Both the position numbers and the translations under genes were made by a program. From assembly GCF_004799645.1 (NCBI RefSeq), contig NZ_CP031305.1:434001-498000 (forward strand): a stretch of 64,000 bases of DNA, given 5' to 3'. Shown here in pieces: positions 33,885-42,746 of the stretch (its first letter is position 1; each line of letters opens with the position of its first letter). The notes beneath the pieces are model-generated. The model made no database searches, was not told the origin of the DNA, and was given only the letters and a program-made list of their open reading frames with translations. The DNA is from Natronorubrum bangense. Lineage in GTDB: Archaea > Halobacteriota > Halobacteria > Halobacteriales > Natrialbaceae.

Positions 33885-35540
33885 ATGTCGGAACGAAGTG
33901 GGATGCAGAACTCGGATGGGAGGGGGACGGCTCGTTCTCGGTCACCTCGTGACACGACCACTCGATCGTCGCCCGAGGATCGAACTGGACCACAACGATC
34001 ACGACGAACGTTTTTACAGGGGTTGACGGTCGCTGGTGTTGCCGGAGTTGGATTGGCGTCGGCTGCCAGCGGGACGTCGGAACCGTTTGGACAGTATTAC
34101 GACGACTATGAGAACGTCGTCGACGTCGTCGAGGCCGGGGCAGACGACACCGGAACCGAATCGATTACACCGGTTCTCGAGGAGGTCCGGGCTGATCAGA
34201 CACTGTTCGTCTTTCCTGAAGGGAAGTACTATATGGACGAGCAGTTCCGGTTTACTGGGTTCGACAACATCGGCTTCGTCGGTGAGAACGCGACACTCGT
34301 GCCAGCGAACTACCACGACTTCGACGGGCCACGGTTCCGCCTGTTTCGACTCGGTGTGTCGTATCGCCCCGGTGATCGCCTTCGATTCGAGGGGTTCAAC
34401 GTCGATCAGACAGCCCCTGATACGGGCATTCGGGTGATCGAGGCGGCCATTGCTCAACAGCTCGAGGTTCGAGATATCAGTATTGCTGGAGAACACGACA
34501 GCGGGACGTGGGGGCCTGGGATGTTTGCCATCACCGACCCGAGCGGACATGGAACTGTCGAGCGCTTCCGCGCGCCGGATGGCGGGCTTCACGCCGACGA
34601 GACGCCCAACGCGGGCAACATGTGGCGAGGCCCGATCGGGATCGAAGCGAACACGAACGTCGGCCACCTCGAGTTCAGAGACTGCGAACTCGGCGGGTTC
34701 CCGGACAACGGGCTGTACGCTGTCAATGACGAGGGGCAGATTACTGTCGACGGCGGCCGCTTTGCAAACAGCAACGGCGCAAACGTCCGCCTCGGTGGCG
34801 AGGGGAGCCAGATCAAGAACGCGACCATCGAGGTCGATCGGACCCGGTCCTACGACAACAGTCAGCGGGGGATCCGACTCGAGAACGGCGACGAACTCCA
34901 CGTCGACGACGTCGAGATATCGATCACCGCACCACAGCCGACCAGCCATGCGATTTCGGTGATGAACAGCTGCGAGACAGCACGCATCGAGGATACAACG
35001 ATCGAGATCAGTGGCGAGCAAGTAAACCACGGAATCGTCGTCTCGCCACAGGCAGGGTATACACACATCGTCGGCGGCGAAATCGTCCACGAACCGGCCG
35101 GTGGCTATCCCATCTGGATTCGGGAGACGGACACGCAAGATCAGATACTCGTCGAACTTCTCGACGTGTCGGGCGAGGCCGGTGTCACCTCGGCTGGCTT
35201 CCGCGACGGCATTCGGTGTGGACGGAACAACTGCCGGTTCAGTCACGTGACCGTCGACCAGCCTGGCCGCAGCGGCGTCGATCGAAACGGGCTCGTTATC
35301 ACGGGTGACGAGGCCACGATCTACAAAGGAACCTTCCGCGCGAGCCAGTACCCCTACGTCGACCAGGGTAACGGGAACCATCTCCGGAACTCGGACGCTG
35401 AGTCGTATCGCGACGGTCTCGAGGGCGTCCGTCTCTACCCGGATATCGATGGCCCCGAATTCAGAGTGAACCGGATCGTCAACGGCATTGACGATCTCGG
35501 TGCCAACGATGTCCTGACCTGGCGCAACACCTACGAATAA
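33885..35540 (+). CDS. Tat-exported right-handed beta-helix protein
   Basis: The 551-residue protein has a twin-arginine signal SRRTFLQGLTVAGVAGVGLASA (39-60). The mature part is a parallel beta-helix, with repeated rungs such as NVGHLEFRDCELGGFPDNG, GGRFANSNGANVRLGG and ITAPQPTSHAISVMNSCETARIEDTTIE. Such folds occur in pectate-lyase-like polysaccharide lyases and hydrolases, though catalytic residues are not obvious. If the ATACTAAAA element at 33867 is the TATA box, the first codon is more likely the ATG at 33903 (leaderless). Probably it acts on extracellular or cell-surface polysaccharide. Confidence 0.85.
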   Translation: MSERSGMQNSDGRGTARSRSPRDTTTRSSPEDRTGPQRSRRTFLQGLTVAGVAGVGLASAASGTSEPFGQYYDDYENVVDVVEAGADDTGTESITPVLEEVRADQTLFVFPEGKYYMDEQFRFTGFDNIGFVGENATLVPANYHDFDGPRFRLFRLGVSYRPGDRLRFEGFNVDQTAPDTGIRVIEAAIAQQLEVRDISIAGEHDSGTWGPGMFAITDPSGHGTVERFRAPDGGLHADETPNAGNMWRGPIGIEANTNVGHLEFRDCELGGFPDNGLYAVNDEGQITVDGGRFANSNGANVRLGGEGSQIKNATIEVDRTRSYDNSQRGIRLENGDELHVDDVEISITAPQPTSHAISVMNSCETARIEDTTIEISGEQVNHGIVVSPQAGYTHIVGGEIVHEPAGGYPIWIRETDTQDQILVELLDVSGEAGVTSAGFRDGIRCGRNNCRFSHVTVDQPGRSGVDRNGLVITGDEATIYKGTFRASQYPYVDQGNGNHLRNSDAESYRDGLEGVRLYPDIDGPEFRVNRIVNGIDDLGANDVLTWRNTYE

Positions 35541-35566
35541 CACGCTCGCAGGGGCGACGACAGCAG

Positions 35567-36643
35567 TCAGCTGCCGTTCCCAGCAGTTGCCCGGATCGCA
35601 TCACGAAGCGTCAGGACCTCGAGGTCGCGCTCGACGACCCACTCGAGGGTTTCGCGGATTCGTTCCGGGGTGACTTCTTCTTTGAACGTGTGTGCACCGA
35701 GTATGCCAAGCGCGTCTTCCGCGGCGACCTGATCGAGCTGTGCCTCGACGGCCTCGCGGCTGGTGAACTCGACGAAGTAGTCGCGTCGCGTCTCGAACGG
35801 GTCGAACGTATCGGGATCGTTGACCATCGAGCCTGGCTGCACGTTCGCGATTCCATCGTAGTGCTCCCTCGCAATGTCGACCGTCCGTTCGTCGACGATA
35901 TCGTAGGGCGCAAGCAGCGTGTCGACCTCGAACCCCAGCGACTCGAGTTCTTCTTTCGATCCGCCGAGGAACTCGTGCATGACGTCTTCTGGATAGCGTT
36001 CGACCGTCTCACCCGCCTGAAACGACGTTCCAAGCGGCTCGGCGAACTCGAGATAGCCGCCGACATCGTCCTGGTCGGAGTCGACGACAGTCCGACGAAC
36101 GCGCTCGTTTCCGTCAGTGATCTCGAGGTCGTAGCCGTGATGGAAGCCGTGGTTGCGCTGTTCCGGGTAGATTCGGACGTCGTCCGGCCCGGCGTCCGCG
36201 ACGAGTTCGAACGCTCCCAGCGCGGTGTGAGCGGTCGTGTGTGAGCTGATCTCCCAGCCAGCGTCGGCGAGTTCCTCGAGGTGGTTGACAGCCATCCAAT
36301 CGGTGCCGTTGAACTCCTCGCGGCCGATCCACTCAGTGACGATACCCGTACTCGCGGGCGCATCGAACTCCTGATGGACCGGGAACGCCTGCTCGTAGTC
36401 CTCGATCGGCCCGTCGTCGTAGACGAAGACGACAGCACCGCCGTCGATGCTCGGGCTATCGTCCGATTCACCTGACCCACCGTCACTCTCGTTTCCGTTG
36501 GGATCGGTTGACTCGCCGTCCTCGTCGGTGTCGTTTGCTGTCCCGAGTTCGCCTGCCAGGCCGTCAATACATCCGGCTGTCAGCCCGATCGCGCCTGCTC
36601 CAGCTACACCGATGAAGCGACGGCGCGTCGATTCGTGACTCAT
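35567..36643 (-). CDS. Tat-exported lipoprotein, polysaccharide-deacetylase-like
   Basis: The 358-residue protein starts MSHESTRRRFIGVAGAG. It has a twin-arginine motif and a lipobox LTAGC (C25), so it is anchored to the outer face of the membrane. A Ser/Asp/Glu-rich linker (about 32-66) leads to a NodB-like domain with VVFVYDDGPI (motif 1) and SSHTTAHTALG (motif 2, HxxxH). The family removes acetyl groups from N-acetylated sugars of surface glycans. It converges on the beta-helix gene 26 bases away. The activity is inferred from motifs only. Confidence 0.82.
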   Translation of the reverse strand: MSHESTRRRFIGVAGAGAIGLTAGCIDGLAGELGTANDTDEDGESTDPNGNESDGGSGESDDSPSIDGGAVVFVYDDGPIEDYEQAFPVHQEFDAPASTGIVTEWIGREEFNGTDWMAVNHLEELADAGWEISSHTTAHTALGAFELVADAGPDDVRIYPEQRNHGFHHGYDLEITDGNERVRRTVVDSDQDDVGGYLEFAEPLGTSFQAGETVERYPEDVMHEFLGGSKEELESLGFEVDTLLAPYDIVDERTVDIAREHYDGIANVQPGSMVNDPDTFDPFETRRDYFVEFTSREAVEAQLDQVAAEDALGILGAHTFKEEVTPERIRETLEWVVERDLEVLTLRDAIRATAGNGS

Positions 36644-37035
36644 CGTTGTTGGAACGCACTCGAGTGAGTGTGCCTATACTTATACCTCAGTTAAGCCCCT
36701 GTTCGATGGAGCGTTGGCGCTGTTCACTCGGGCGCTCATCGACGGCTAACCGTTCGGATCGCCAGCAGGTCGGTTGGCAACACTCGCTATCGTAGCCACT
36801 GACCGTCAGTGCGCACCTGATCGCACGCCAACTGTGCGATCGGTGTGCAACCAGTTTCAGTTGTTACTATCGCTCATCGGACTCCCGGCTGCTGATTCGT
36901 CCGCCAGCGGCGTTTAATACGCGTATAATAAGGCCCCCTCGGCGGCATCGATTCAACACTGTGGCTATCGCTTGCGAAAACAGCCGACCGTGCGGGGATG
37001 GGGCCCGTTGGTCGTCGATTATAGGGAGTTGAACA
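36644..37035. other. Intergenic region with R1 copy 4
   Basis: The region holds the divergent promoters for the deacetylase (minus strand; TATA-like box near 36676-36685) and the flippase, plus repeat R1 at 36788-36870. No gene was found. Confidence 0.6.
36788..36870 (+). repeat. Dispersed palindromic repeat R1, copy 4
   Basis: It begins TATCGTAGCCACTGACCGTC and ends CAGTTTCAGTTGTTACTATC. The core GCACCTGATCGCACG, a six-base loop, and GTGCGATCGGTGTGC can form an almost perfect hairpin. This is the best-preserved copy. Confidence 0.75.
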
Positions 37036-38658
37036 GTGAACAGAAGTATCGCGAGTGGTGTGTTTTCGGTCGTCAGCGCGAAGGTCATCGTCCTCGTCGT
37101 GACTGCTGTCTCGACGCCGCTTTTGTACCGGTTTCTCGGCGCCTCGGCGTTCGGGGACTACGCGTTCTTGCTGTCGGTGTTCGCCATCTACATGATCTTT
37201 GTCAGCTCCGGCATCACCGACGGCGTTCGGAAGTTCCTCGCTGAGGACCGCAACGCAGCCAACTGGAGCGAACACGTCGTCGGCTTCTACTTTCGACTGG
37301 CGATCGTTCTTGCCGCCGTTGGTTCCCTGTTGTTGGTCGCTGCTGCCCAGTTTGGGATCGTTGCGCTCGCGTTCGGAGACGAGCTGACGATCTACTTCTA
37401 TGCCCTCGCCGTGCTCGTGCTCACGGCGCAGTTTCGTGATTACGCCCGAAAGACGCTCATGGGATTCGGCCTCGAGCGATACTCGGAGCCGCTGAAGGTC
37501 CTCGACAAGCTCGGCTTCGTCGTGGTCGCGATTCCACTCGTTTACGTCGGCTACGGGGTAATGGGGGCGCTCGCTGGCCACCTATTTGCGAGCGCACTCG
37601 TCGCTGCTGTCGGGCTCGTCCTCGTCCACCGTCGAATCTCGCTGTCGTGTCTGTTCAGTCGGCCGACGAAGCGGTTCCCGCGAGCAGAGATGCTCACGTT
37701 CAACTCGATGAGCATCGTTCTCGTGTTCCTGTTGATGTCGCTCTATCACATCGACATCGTGATGCTCCAGCGATTTGCCGAGAGTTCGGACGTGGGTAAC
37801 TACCGGGCGGCACTCACACTCGCCGAGTTCCTCTGGTTCGTTCCGCTAGCACTGCAGACCGTGTACGTCCACTCGACGTCGGAGCTGTGGTCGAACAACC
37901 GTCACCGGAAGATTACGGAGCTCGCTTCCCGGACGACGCGGTATACGTTTCTGCTGACAGCCGTCATGGCGGTCGGTCTCGCGGCACTTGCGGATATCGC
38001 CGTGCCGCTCTATTTCGGCTCCGAGGCAGAGCCAGCGGTCACACCGCTGTTGTTGTTGCTCCCAGGCGCACTCGGGTTCGCGCTTGCACGGCCGATTCTC
38101 GCTGTCTCACAGGGGAACGGGACGCTTCGGTACCCGGTCGCGGCCACCGGCACCGCAGCCGTGATCAATGTCTCGCTCAACGCCGCCCTGATCCCGCGAT
38201 ACGGGATGCACGGAGCAGCCATCGCGACGAGCGTCGGCTACGGCACGATGTTCGCCTTTCACTGCTGGAGCGCTCGGCTCGTCGGCTTCAACCCACTTGC
38301 CGATGCCCGACTCGGACAAGTGACCGTGACGACCGTTCTCGCAGCTATCCCCATCGTCGCGCTCTCGATGGCGATCCCGAATCAGTTGCTGGCGCTTGCA
38401 GTCGTCCCACCGGTCGGCTTCGTGATTTTCCTCGTCTTCGCGTTGCTCACCGGCGCGCTGGATCCAGCAGAGCCGTTCGAGATTCTGGCGGCGTTTCCCG
38501 ACCCGATCGGCTCGAGAGCGGACTCGGTCCACAGCCGCCTTGAGGGACGCTTGAGTGGTGACACGACACGAAACTGGTTGCAGAATCTGCTGTTCGTCGC
38601 CGGACTCTCCTTGCTCGTCTCGGGACTCGCGCTCGGAATCCTCGACGCCAGTATTTGA
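37036..38658 (+). CDS. Polysaccharide flippase, MATE/MOP (Wzx-like) family
   Basis: The 540-residue integral membrane protein with a GTG start has 12-14 hydrophobic helices. Family features are the N-terminal SGVFSVVSAKVIVLVVTAVSTPLLYRFLGASAFGDYAFL and a second half starting DIVMLQRFAESSDVGNYRAALTLAEF. It is the MOP-superfamily type that flips lipid-linked glycans across the membrane, comparable in role to haloarchaeal AglR. It sits between the deacetylase (divergent) and a family-2 transferase (convergent). The hydrophobic segment at the far C-terminus (about 514-536) is one more helix than usual. Confidence 0.85.
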   Translation: MNRSIASGVFSVVSAKVIVLVVTAVSTPLLYRFLGASAFGDYAFLLSVFAIYMIFVSSGITDGVRKFLAEDRNAANWSEHVVGFYFRLAIVLAAVGSLLLVAAAQFGIVALAFGDELTIYFYALAVLVLTAQFRDYARKTLMGFGLERYSEPLKVLDKLGFVVVAIPLVYVGYGVMGALAGHLFASALVAAVGLVLVHRRISLSCLFSRPTKRFPRAEMLTFNSMSIVLVFLLMSLYHIDIVMLQRFAESSDVGNYRAALTLAEFLWFVPLALQTVYVHSTSELWSNNRHRKITELASRTTRYTFLLTAVMAVGLAALADIAVPLYFGSEAEPAVTPLLLLLPGALGFALARPILAVSQGNGTLRYPVAATGTAAVINVSLNAALIPRYGMHGAAIATSVGYGTMFAFHCWSARLVGFNPLADARLGQVTVTTVLAAIPIVALSMAIPNQLLALAVVPPVGFVIFLVFALLTGALDPAEPFEILAAFPDPIGSRADSVHSRLEGRLSGDTTRNWLQNLLFVAGLSLLVSGLALGILDASI

Positions 38659-38985
38659 CCTCGTTTCGCTGGCAGCTTCTTCGACGTGGTGGCGCTGTAC
38701 ACCTCCCGTTTTCTGCCTCGGGACTCCGTGCTTCGCTCGGAACCACTCGGCGCAAAATCTACGATAAAAAGGCCGCTCGTTCCGACGGTCGGCGTTTTGG
38801 GTGACAGAGTTGGCCGACGACGAGTCTACGCTCTGCTGTACCGGTCTCCCGGTGCACCCGCAGGGAGGGTCGCGGGTACACCGGCACTAACTGATAGCAG
38901 TCCGTACAAAGCGCGTATCAGTAGCGATCCGGTCTCTGCTCGAGTCAAACGACGACACCGGAAACCAGTGCTCCGCCTCGCCCCG
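38659..38985. other. Convergent intergenic region with hairpin repeat R2
   Basis: There is no gene. It includes the R2 hairpin at 38849-38905 between the flippase and the oppositely transcribed glycosyltransferase. Confidence 0.6.
38849..38905 (+). repeat. Dispersed hairpin repeat R2, copy 1
   Basis: Arms CCGGTGCACCCGC (38849-38861) and GCGGGTACACCGG (38872-38884) pair at 12 of 13 positions around a 10-base loop. A tail ending AGCAGTCCGT (to 38905) follows. The last 33 bases match R2 copy 2 (56044-56076) at 28 positions. Confidence 0.7.
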
Positions 38986-40035
38986 TCACTGAATCTGGCG
39001 CTCGAGGTGTTCGCTCTCGGCCATGTCGAACACCATAGCAAACAGCAACAGCGTGATACCCGCGAGCGTTGCCAGCACGCTCGTTTGCCCGACCGAAACG
39101 CCGGCGCCAAGCAGTGTCGAGAGCAGGGTCAGCCCTGCGCCGGCGACGCCAGCCGCGGCCGTTCCGGCCCCGATGAAATAAAACAGCGCGAGGGGGTGAA
39201 AATCGAGCACGAGATACTTTGTCTTGAGTCGCCACAGGAAGTTCCGCAGCAACATCGACGAGACCTTCGGGATGTAATCGGAGTAGATGATACTCGACTC
39301 CTCGTCACCGTAGACGGCTGGCATCGCGACATCAGCGACCCGCATGCCCTGCACGTTGAGCTTGACGAGCAGGTCGTTACAGTAGCCGTAGTACTCGTAG
39401 AGTTCCTCGAGGTCGATCGCCGCCAACGCGTCGTGAGAAATCGCCGTGTAACCGTTCTGGGGATCCATCGTCTTCCAGTATCCCGAGGCGATCTTCGTCA
39501 GAAACGTCAGGATCGAGTTCCCGACGAACCGAAACCGCGGCATCGCGGCGCGGTACTCCGTGGAGAGCAGCCGATTTCCTTTCGCGTAGTCGGCCTCGCC
39601 CTCGACGATCGGATCGAGCAGGCGTGGCATTTGGGAGAGGTCCATCTGCCCGTCCGCGTCGACAGTGACCGTCGCGTCCACACCGTCCTCGAGGGCGGCG
39701 AGATAGCCGGTTTTGATCGCGCCACCGGCACCACGGTTCTCGCGATGTTGGATCGGGACGACCCGGCCGATGGGGTCGTGAACCGCGGCTCGAGTGGCGA
39801 GTGCGGATGCTCCACCGTCCGCGACGAGCGTGTCACCTGTTGTGGTGGGGACCGATCTCGTCTTCGCATCGGCTCGAGCAGCCTCGAGAATCTCGTTCCA
39901 GGTGTCGTCAGTTGATTGGTCATCGATCACGTAGAGTCGGTCGACGGACGCTGGCATCTCGCGGATGACGTCGCCGACGAACCCCTCCTCGTTGTAGGCG
40001 GGTATCACGACACCGACGGTTGCACCCCGATACAT
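38986..40035 (-). CDS. Family-2 glycosyltransferase, dolichol-phosphate-mannose-synthase type
   Basis: The protein has 349 residues from ATG 40033-40035. The GT-A fold shows VVIPAYNEEG at the start, IDDQSTDDT, and a DxD motif in TVDADGQMD. Two C-terminal transmembrane helices (about 270-320) anchor it. This is the layout of polyprenyl-phosphate hexose transferases that charge lipid carriers (AglJ-like), using UDP-sugars. Its start overlaps by one base (TGATG) the stop of the small Tat protein upstream. It converges on the flippase gene. Confidence 0.88.
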   Translation of the reverse strand: MYRGATVGVVIPAYNEEGFVGDVIREMPASVDRLYVIDDQSTDDTWNEILEAARADAKTRSVPTTTGDTLVADGGASALATRAAVHDPIGRVVPIQHRENRGAGGAIKTGYLAALEDGVDATVTVDADGQMDLSQMPRLLDPIVEGEADYAKGNRLLSTEYRAAMPRFRFVGNSILTFLTKIASGYWKTMDPQNGYTAISHDALAAIDLEELYEYYGYCNDLLVKLNVQGMRVADVAMPAVYGDEESSIIYSDYIPKVSSMLLRNFLWRLKTKYLVLDFHPLALFYFIGAGTAAAGVAGAGLTLLSTLLGAGVSVGQTSVLATLAGITLLLFAMVFDMAESEHLERQIQ

Positions 40036-40280
40036 CAGGCCCCCTCCAGCAGTTCCGTCGCGGTGACGACGTCGGCGTGTTGCTCGCCGGTGCGATCCAC
40101 GAAGCACTCATTCGAGAGGTCGGAACGGTTGCGTGCGGCCCCGTACTGGGTCGACTGCAGTCTGGGTGATAGCCCCTTCTCGTCCGACCTCCACCGCTCG
40201 TCGAAGAGACAGCTGGCAGGGCCACCCGCTCCAGCCACGCCAGCAGTGGCCACGACTGATCGTCGGTTTCGAGTCGTCAT
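40035..40280 (-). CDS. Small Tat-signal protein upstream of the glycosyltransferase
   Basis: An 81-residue protein starts MTTRNRRSVVATAGVAGAGG, with a twin-arginine pair and hydrophobic stretch. A Cys follows in GPASCLFDE, but no proper lipobox (no Leu at -3). The rest is short, charged and featureless. Its stop overlaps the start of the transferase by one base, and a GTATAAG box lies 30-36 bases before its ATG, both signs of a real leaderless gene. It may be a truncated exported protein. I do not recognise a family. Confidence 0.5.
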   Translation of the reverse strand: MTTRNRRSVVATAGVAGAGGPASCLFDERWRSDEKGLSPRLQSTQYGAARNRSDLSNECFVDRTGEQHADVVTATELLEGA

Positions 40281-40309
40281 TGCCGCCGTTGACGAATCTA
40301 TCGCTCTTT

Positions 40310-40316
40310 CTTATAC
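40310..40316 (-). promoter_or_regulatory. TATA box before the small Tat protein
   Basis: GTATAAG on the minus strand, 30-36 bases before ATG 40280, compatible with leaderless transcription of the two-gene unit. Confidence 0.5.
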
Positions 40317-40436
40317 AGTGGTTAGGCAGTTGCGTGGCCGGGCAGCGCTTCGATCGGCGATCCACAGGCCTGTTCGATAGCGCCTGTTCGAACGGGAACT
40401 ACCGGCTACGCGACTGCCGTGTGTGGTTTACCAACT

Positions 40437-40446
40437 CGATAATAAT
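40437..40446 (+). promoter_or_regulatory. TATA box of the glycosyltransferase at 40473
   Basis: CGATAATAATG lies about 27-36 bases before the ATG, compatible with leaderless transcription. A TTCGAA-centred inverted repeat (40384-40397) lies about 45 bases further upstream. Confidence 0.5.
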
Positions 40447-40472
40447 GCACTGGAGTCGGGTAGCATCTAGAA

Positions 40473-41471
40473 ATGACTCGTGTTAGTGTCATTATCCCGA
40501 CGTACAACAGAGCAGCGACGCTTCCCCGTGCGATCGACAGCGCTCTCGAGCAGACAGTCGACGACCTCGAGGTCGTCGTCGTCGACGATGGCTCGACGGA
40601 CGAGACTGGGTCAGTGCTAGCCAGCTACGAGGACCCGCGAGTGCGTCCCGTCGTCCACGCGACCAATCAGGGCGCCAACGTCGCCCGGAACACGGGGATC
40701 GAACACGCCCGTGGCGAGCACGTTGCGTTTCTCGATTCGGACGACGAGTGGCATCCCAAAAAACTCGAGCGACAGCTCGAGTGTCTCGAGAACCGCTCGA
40801 GCGAGTGGATCGGCGTCTACTGTGCGTCTGCGTTCGAACTGTCGGGGACGAGCGGTCGGGCTCGGACAGCTGCCGCATCCGTCCTCGCCCGTGGTGACGA
40901 AACGCCCACGAGAGAAGGTGGCGAGGAACTGGTCGGTGAGATTCTGGCGGACAACGTCCAGCCAGGGGCTGGCTCGACGTTACTCGTTCGAACGAGCGTC
41001 GCCAGAGCGGCCGGCGGGTTCGACGAGACGCTCGATCGGTTTCAGGACCCCGAGTTCTGTCTCCGCGTGCTCGAGCACGGGAAACTCGCCTACGTCGACG
41101 ATGTGCTCGTTCGCCGAGAGGAGACCGGCCATCCGCCGGCAGACGTGATCAAAAACGCGAGTGAGCAGTATCTGTCCGCGTACGAAAACGAGGTGGAGTA
41201 CTTCGAAACGGCGGGCTACGAGATCAGATCGACGCACGAGCTCATTCTTGCAAAGCGGTACTTCGCCGAGGGACGACTTCTGCAGGGCATTTGGCACGCC
41301 CGAAACGCGTCGATTTCGGCGCGACATCTGCCCGGGCTTTGCTGGGCAGCCGGCGCTGGCGTTCAGCGCCGGCCGATTCCGATCGCTACAACAGTCGGCT
41401 TTCTACTCGTCGCAACTGTCCTGGCCTGGATCGGGCTCTCACAGCGTATGCCGACGGCATCGTCCACGTAG
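40473..41471 (+). CDS. Family-2 glycosyltransferase
   Basis: The 332-residue protein has a GT-A core with VSVIIPTYNRA at the N-terminus, VVDDGSTDET, and the metal-binding DxD in FLDSDDEW. A conserved late FDETLDRFQDPEFCLRV segment contains the catalytic-base region. One transmembrane helix near the end (about 300-320) suggests membrane attachment. It is a paralogue of the transferase at 63004. It lies 76 bases before the ATP-grasp gene and may be co-transcribed. The donor sugar cannot be predicted. Confidence 0.88.
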   Translation: MTRVSVIIPTYNRAATLPRAIDSALEQTVDDLEVVVVDDGSTDETGSVLASYEDPRVRPVVHATNQGANVARNTGIEHARGEHVAFLDSDDEWHPKKLERQLECLENRSSEWIGVYCASAFELSGTSGRARTAAASVLARGDETPTREGGEELVGEILADNVQPGAGSTLLVRTSVARAAGGFDETLDRFQDPEFCLRVLEHGKLAYVDDVLVRREETGHPPADVIKNASEQYLSAYENEVEYFETAGYEIRSTHELILAKRYFAEGRLLQGIWHARNASISARHLPGLCWAAGAGVQRRPIPIATTVGFLLVATVLAWIGLSQRMPTASST

Positions 41472-41547
41472 CCACTCTCGTTGCGTTCACCTTTGAAACG
41501 GTCTTGACTGGTTGGTAACTAATACACTCACGCTGGCAGAGCCAGTC

Positions 41548-42687
41548 ATGACCATTCGGGCACTGTATCATACGGCAAGAGGGCTGCAGGGACTCACAGC
41601 AGCCGAACGCGAGTCGACGGCCTCACGATCGATCCGTCGCCGACTGTGGCTCTGGCGCCGTGGCTTCGTCAGCCAGTCGGACGCCGTGTACGATCTCGAT
41701 GAAGCGAGCTACGAGGAGTATCTGAGCGACTACCAGCGATACGTACGGACAAAGCGGATCAACGGGACGTGGTCGGTTGCGCTGTCGAACAAACTCCTGT
41801 TTCACCGAGTGATGCAGCCGTTTGACGATCAGCGGATGGCCGTCTATGGGATGCTCCGCGACGGAACGTTTCATGCCGTCGACGCGGGGACGATGCCGTC
41901 TCCTCGAGAGGTGACCGACGGTGGATCGACCGTCTCAGCGGCGACCGATGACGGCCACGGAACAGCCACGGAAACGCACAACGCCGCCCAACGAGTCGTC
42001 GAACGACTCGAGGACGAGCAGCGACTGGTCCTCAAGTGGGTCCACGGTGGCGGCGGAAACAACGTCTTCCTCTGTACGCGGACCGAAGACGGCTATCAGG
42101 TAAACGACGACCACTACACCGAAGCGGAGTTCCGGTCGCTGGTCGCCAGCCTCGACGAGTATCTCGTCTGCGAGTTCGTCGAACAGGGCTCGTTTGCGGC
42201 CGGTCTCTACCCGACGACACCGAACACGATTCGCCTCATCACGATGTACGACGAGGTCGCCAACGAGCTGTTTATCGCCGCGGCGATTCAGCGGATCGGA
42301 ACCGACGCGTCCGCGCCGCTGGACAACTTCACGCAGGGTGGTCTTTCGGCTGCAATCGACCTCGAGACGGGTGAACTCGGCCCCGGCGCGCAGCCACCCG
42401 ACGGCGACGGCGTCGAACGACACCTGACCCACCCCGACACTGGAGCGCCAGTCGAAGGGGTGTCCGTTCCCGGCTGGGATCGGATTCGGGAGCAGGTGCT
42501 CGAGATGGCGGACGCCTGCTCGTTCGTCCCGTATATTGGCTGGGACGTCATCGTTACCGGGCCAGACGGAGAGTTTTCCGTCATCGAAGCGAACAGCTAT
42601 CCTGGCCTCAAGTCGATCCAGGTCCACGGACCGCTGTTGGCAGACGACCGTGTCCGGCGGTTCTACGAACGGATGGATGTCTGTTAG
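41548..42687 (+). CDS. Sugar-transfer-associated ATP-grasp protein
   Basis: The protein has 379 residues from ATG 41548; an upstream TTG at 41512 is less likely. Features of the ATP-grasp type linked to sugar-transfer operons are the nucleotide segment RLVLKWVHGGGGNNV and CEFVEQGSFAAGLYPTTPNTIRL. It ends with the metal-binding WDVIVTGPDGEFSVIEANSYPGL. ATP-grasp enzymes join an acid to an amine or thiol. A plausible role is attaching an amino acid or other acyl group to an amino sugar of a surface glycan. Its neighbours are the glycosyltransferase upstream and the deacetylase downstream (convergent). Confidence 0.82.
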   Translation: MTIRALYHTARGLQGLTAAERESTASRSIRRRLWLWRRGFVSQSDAVYDLDEASYEEYLSDYQRYVRTKRINGTWSVALSNKLLFHRVMQPFDDQRMAVYGMLRDGTFHAVDAGTMPSPREVTDGGSTVSAATDDGHGTATETHNAAQRVVERLEDEQRLVLKWVHGGGGNNVFLCTRTEDGYQVNDDHYTEAEFRSLVASLDEYLVCEFVEQGSFAAGLYPTTPNTIRLITMYDEVANELFIAAAIQRIGTDASAPLDNFTQGGLSAAIDLETGELGPGAQPPDGDGVERHLTHPDTGAPVEGVSVPGWDRIREQVLEMADACSFVPYIGWDVIVTGPDGEFSVIEANSYPGLKSIQVHGPLLADDRVRRFYERMDVC

Positions 42688-42746
42688 GCTGAGAAAGAAT
42701 CGGTCGACTGATCAACACGGCAGTCGACGACGAGCGACGAGAACGA

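Noticed and set aside
34014..35543. Long antisense open frame (about 500 codons) opposite the beta-helix gene
   Set aside because: It has no start context and no recognisable fold, and arises because high-GC genes with G/C third positions keep the antisense frame open.
38686..39915. Plus-strand open frame covering the R2 repeat and the antisense of the GT2 gene
   Set aside because: It runs through the hairpin repeat and the sense frame of the GT2, so it is not a gene.
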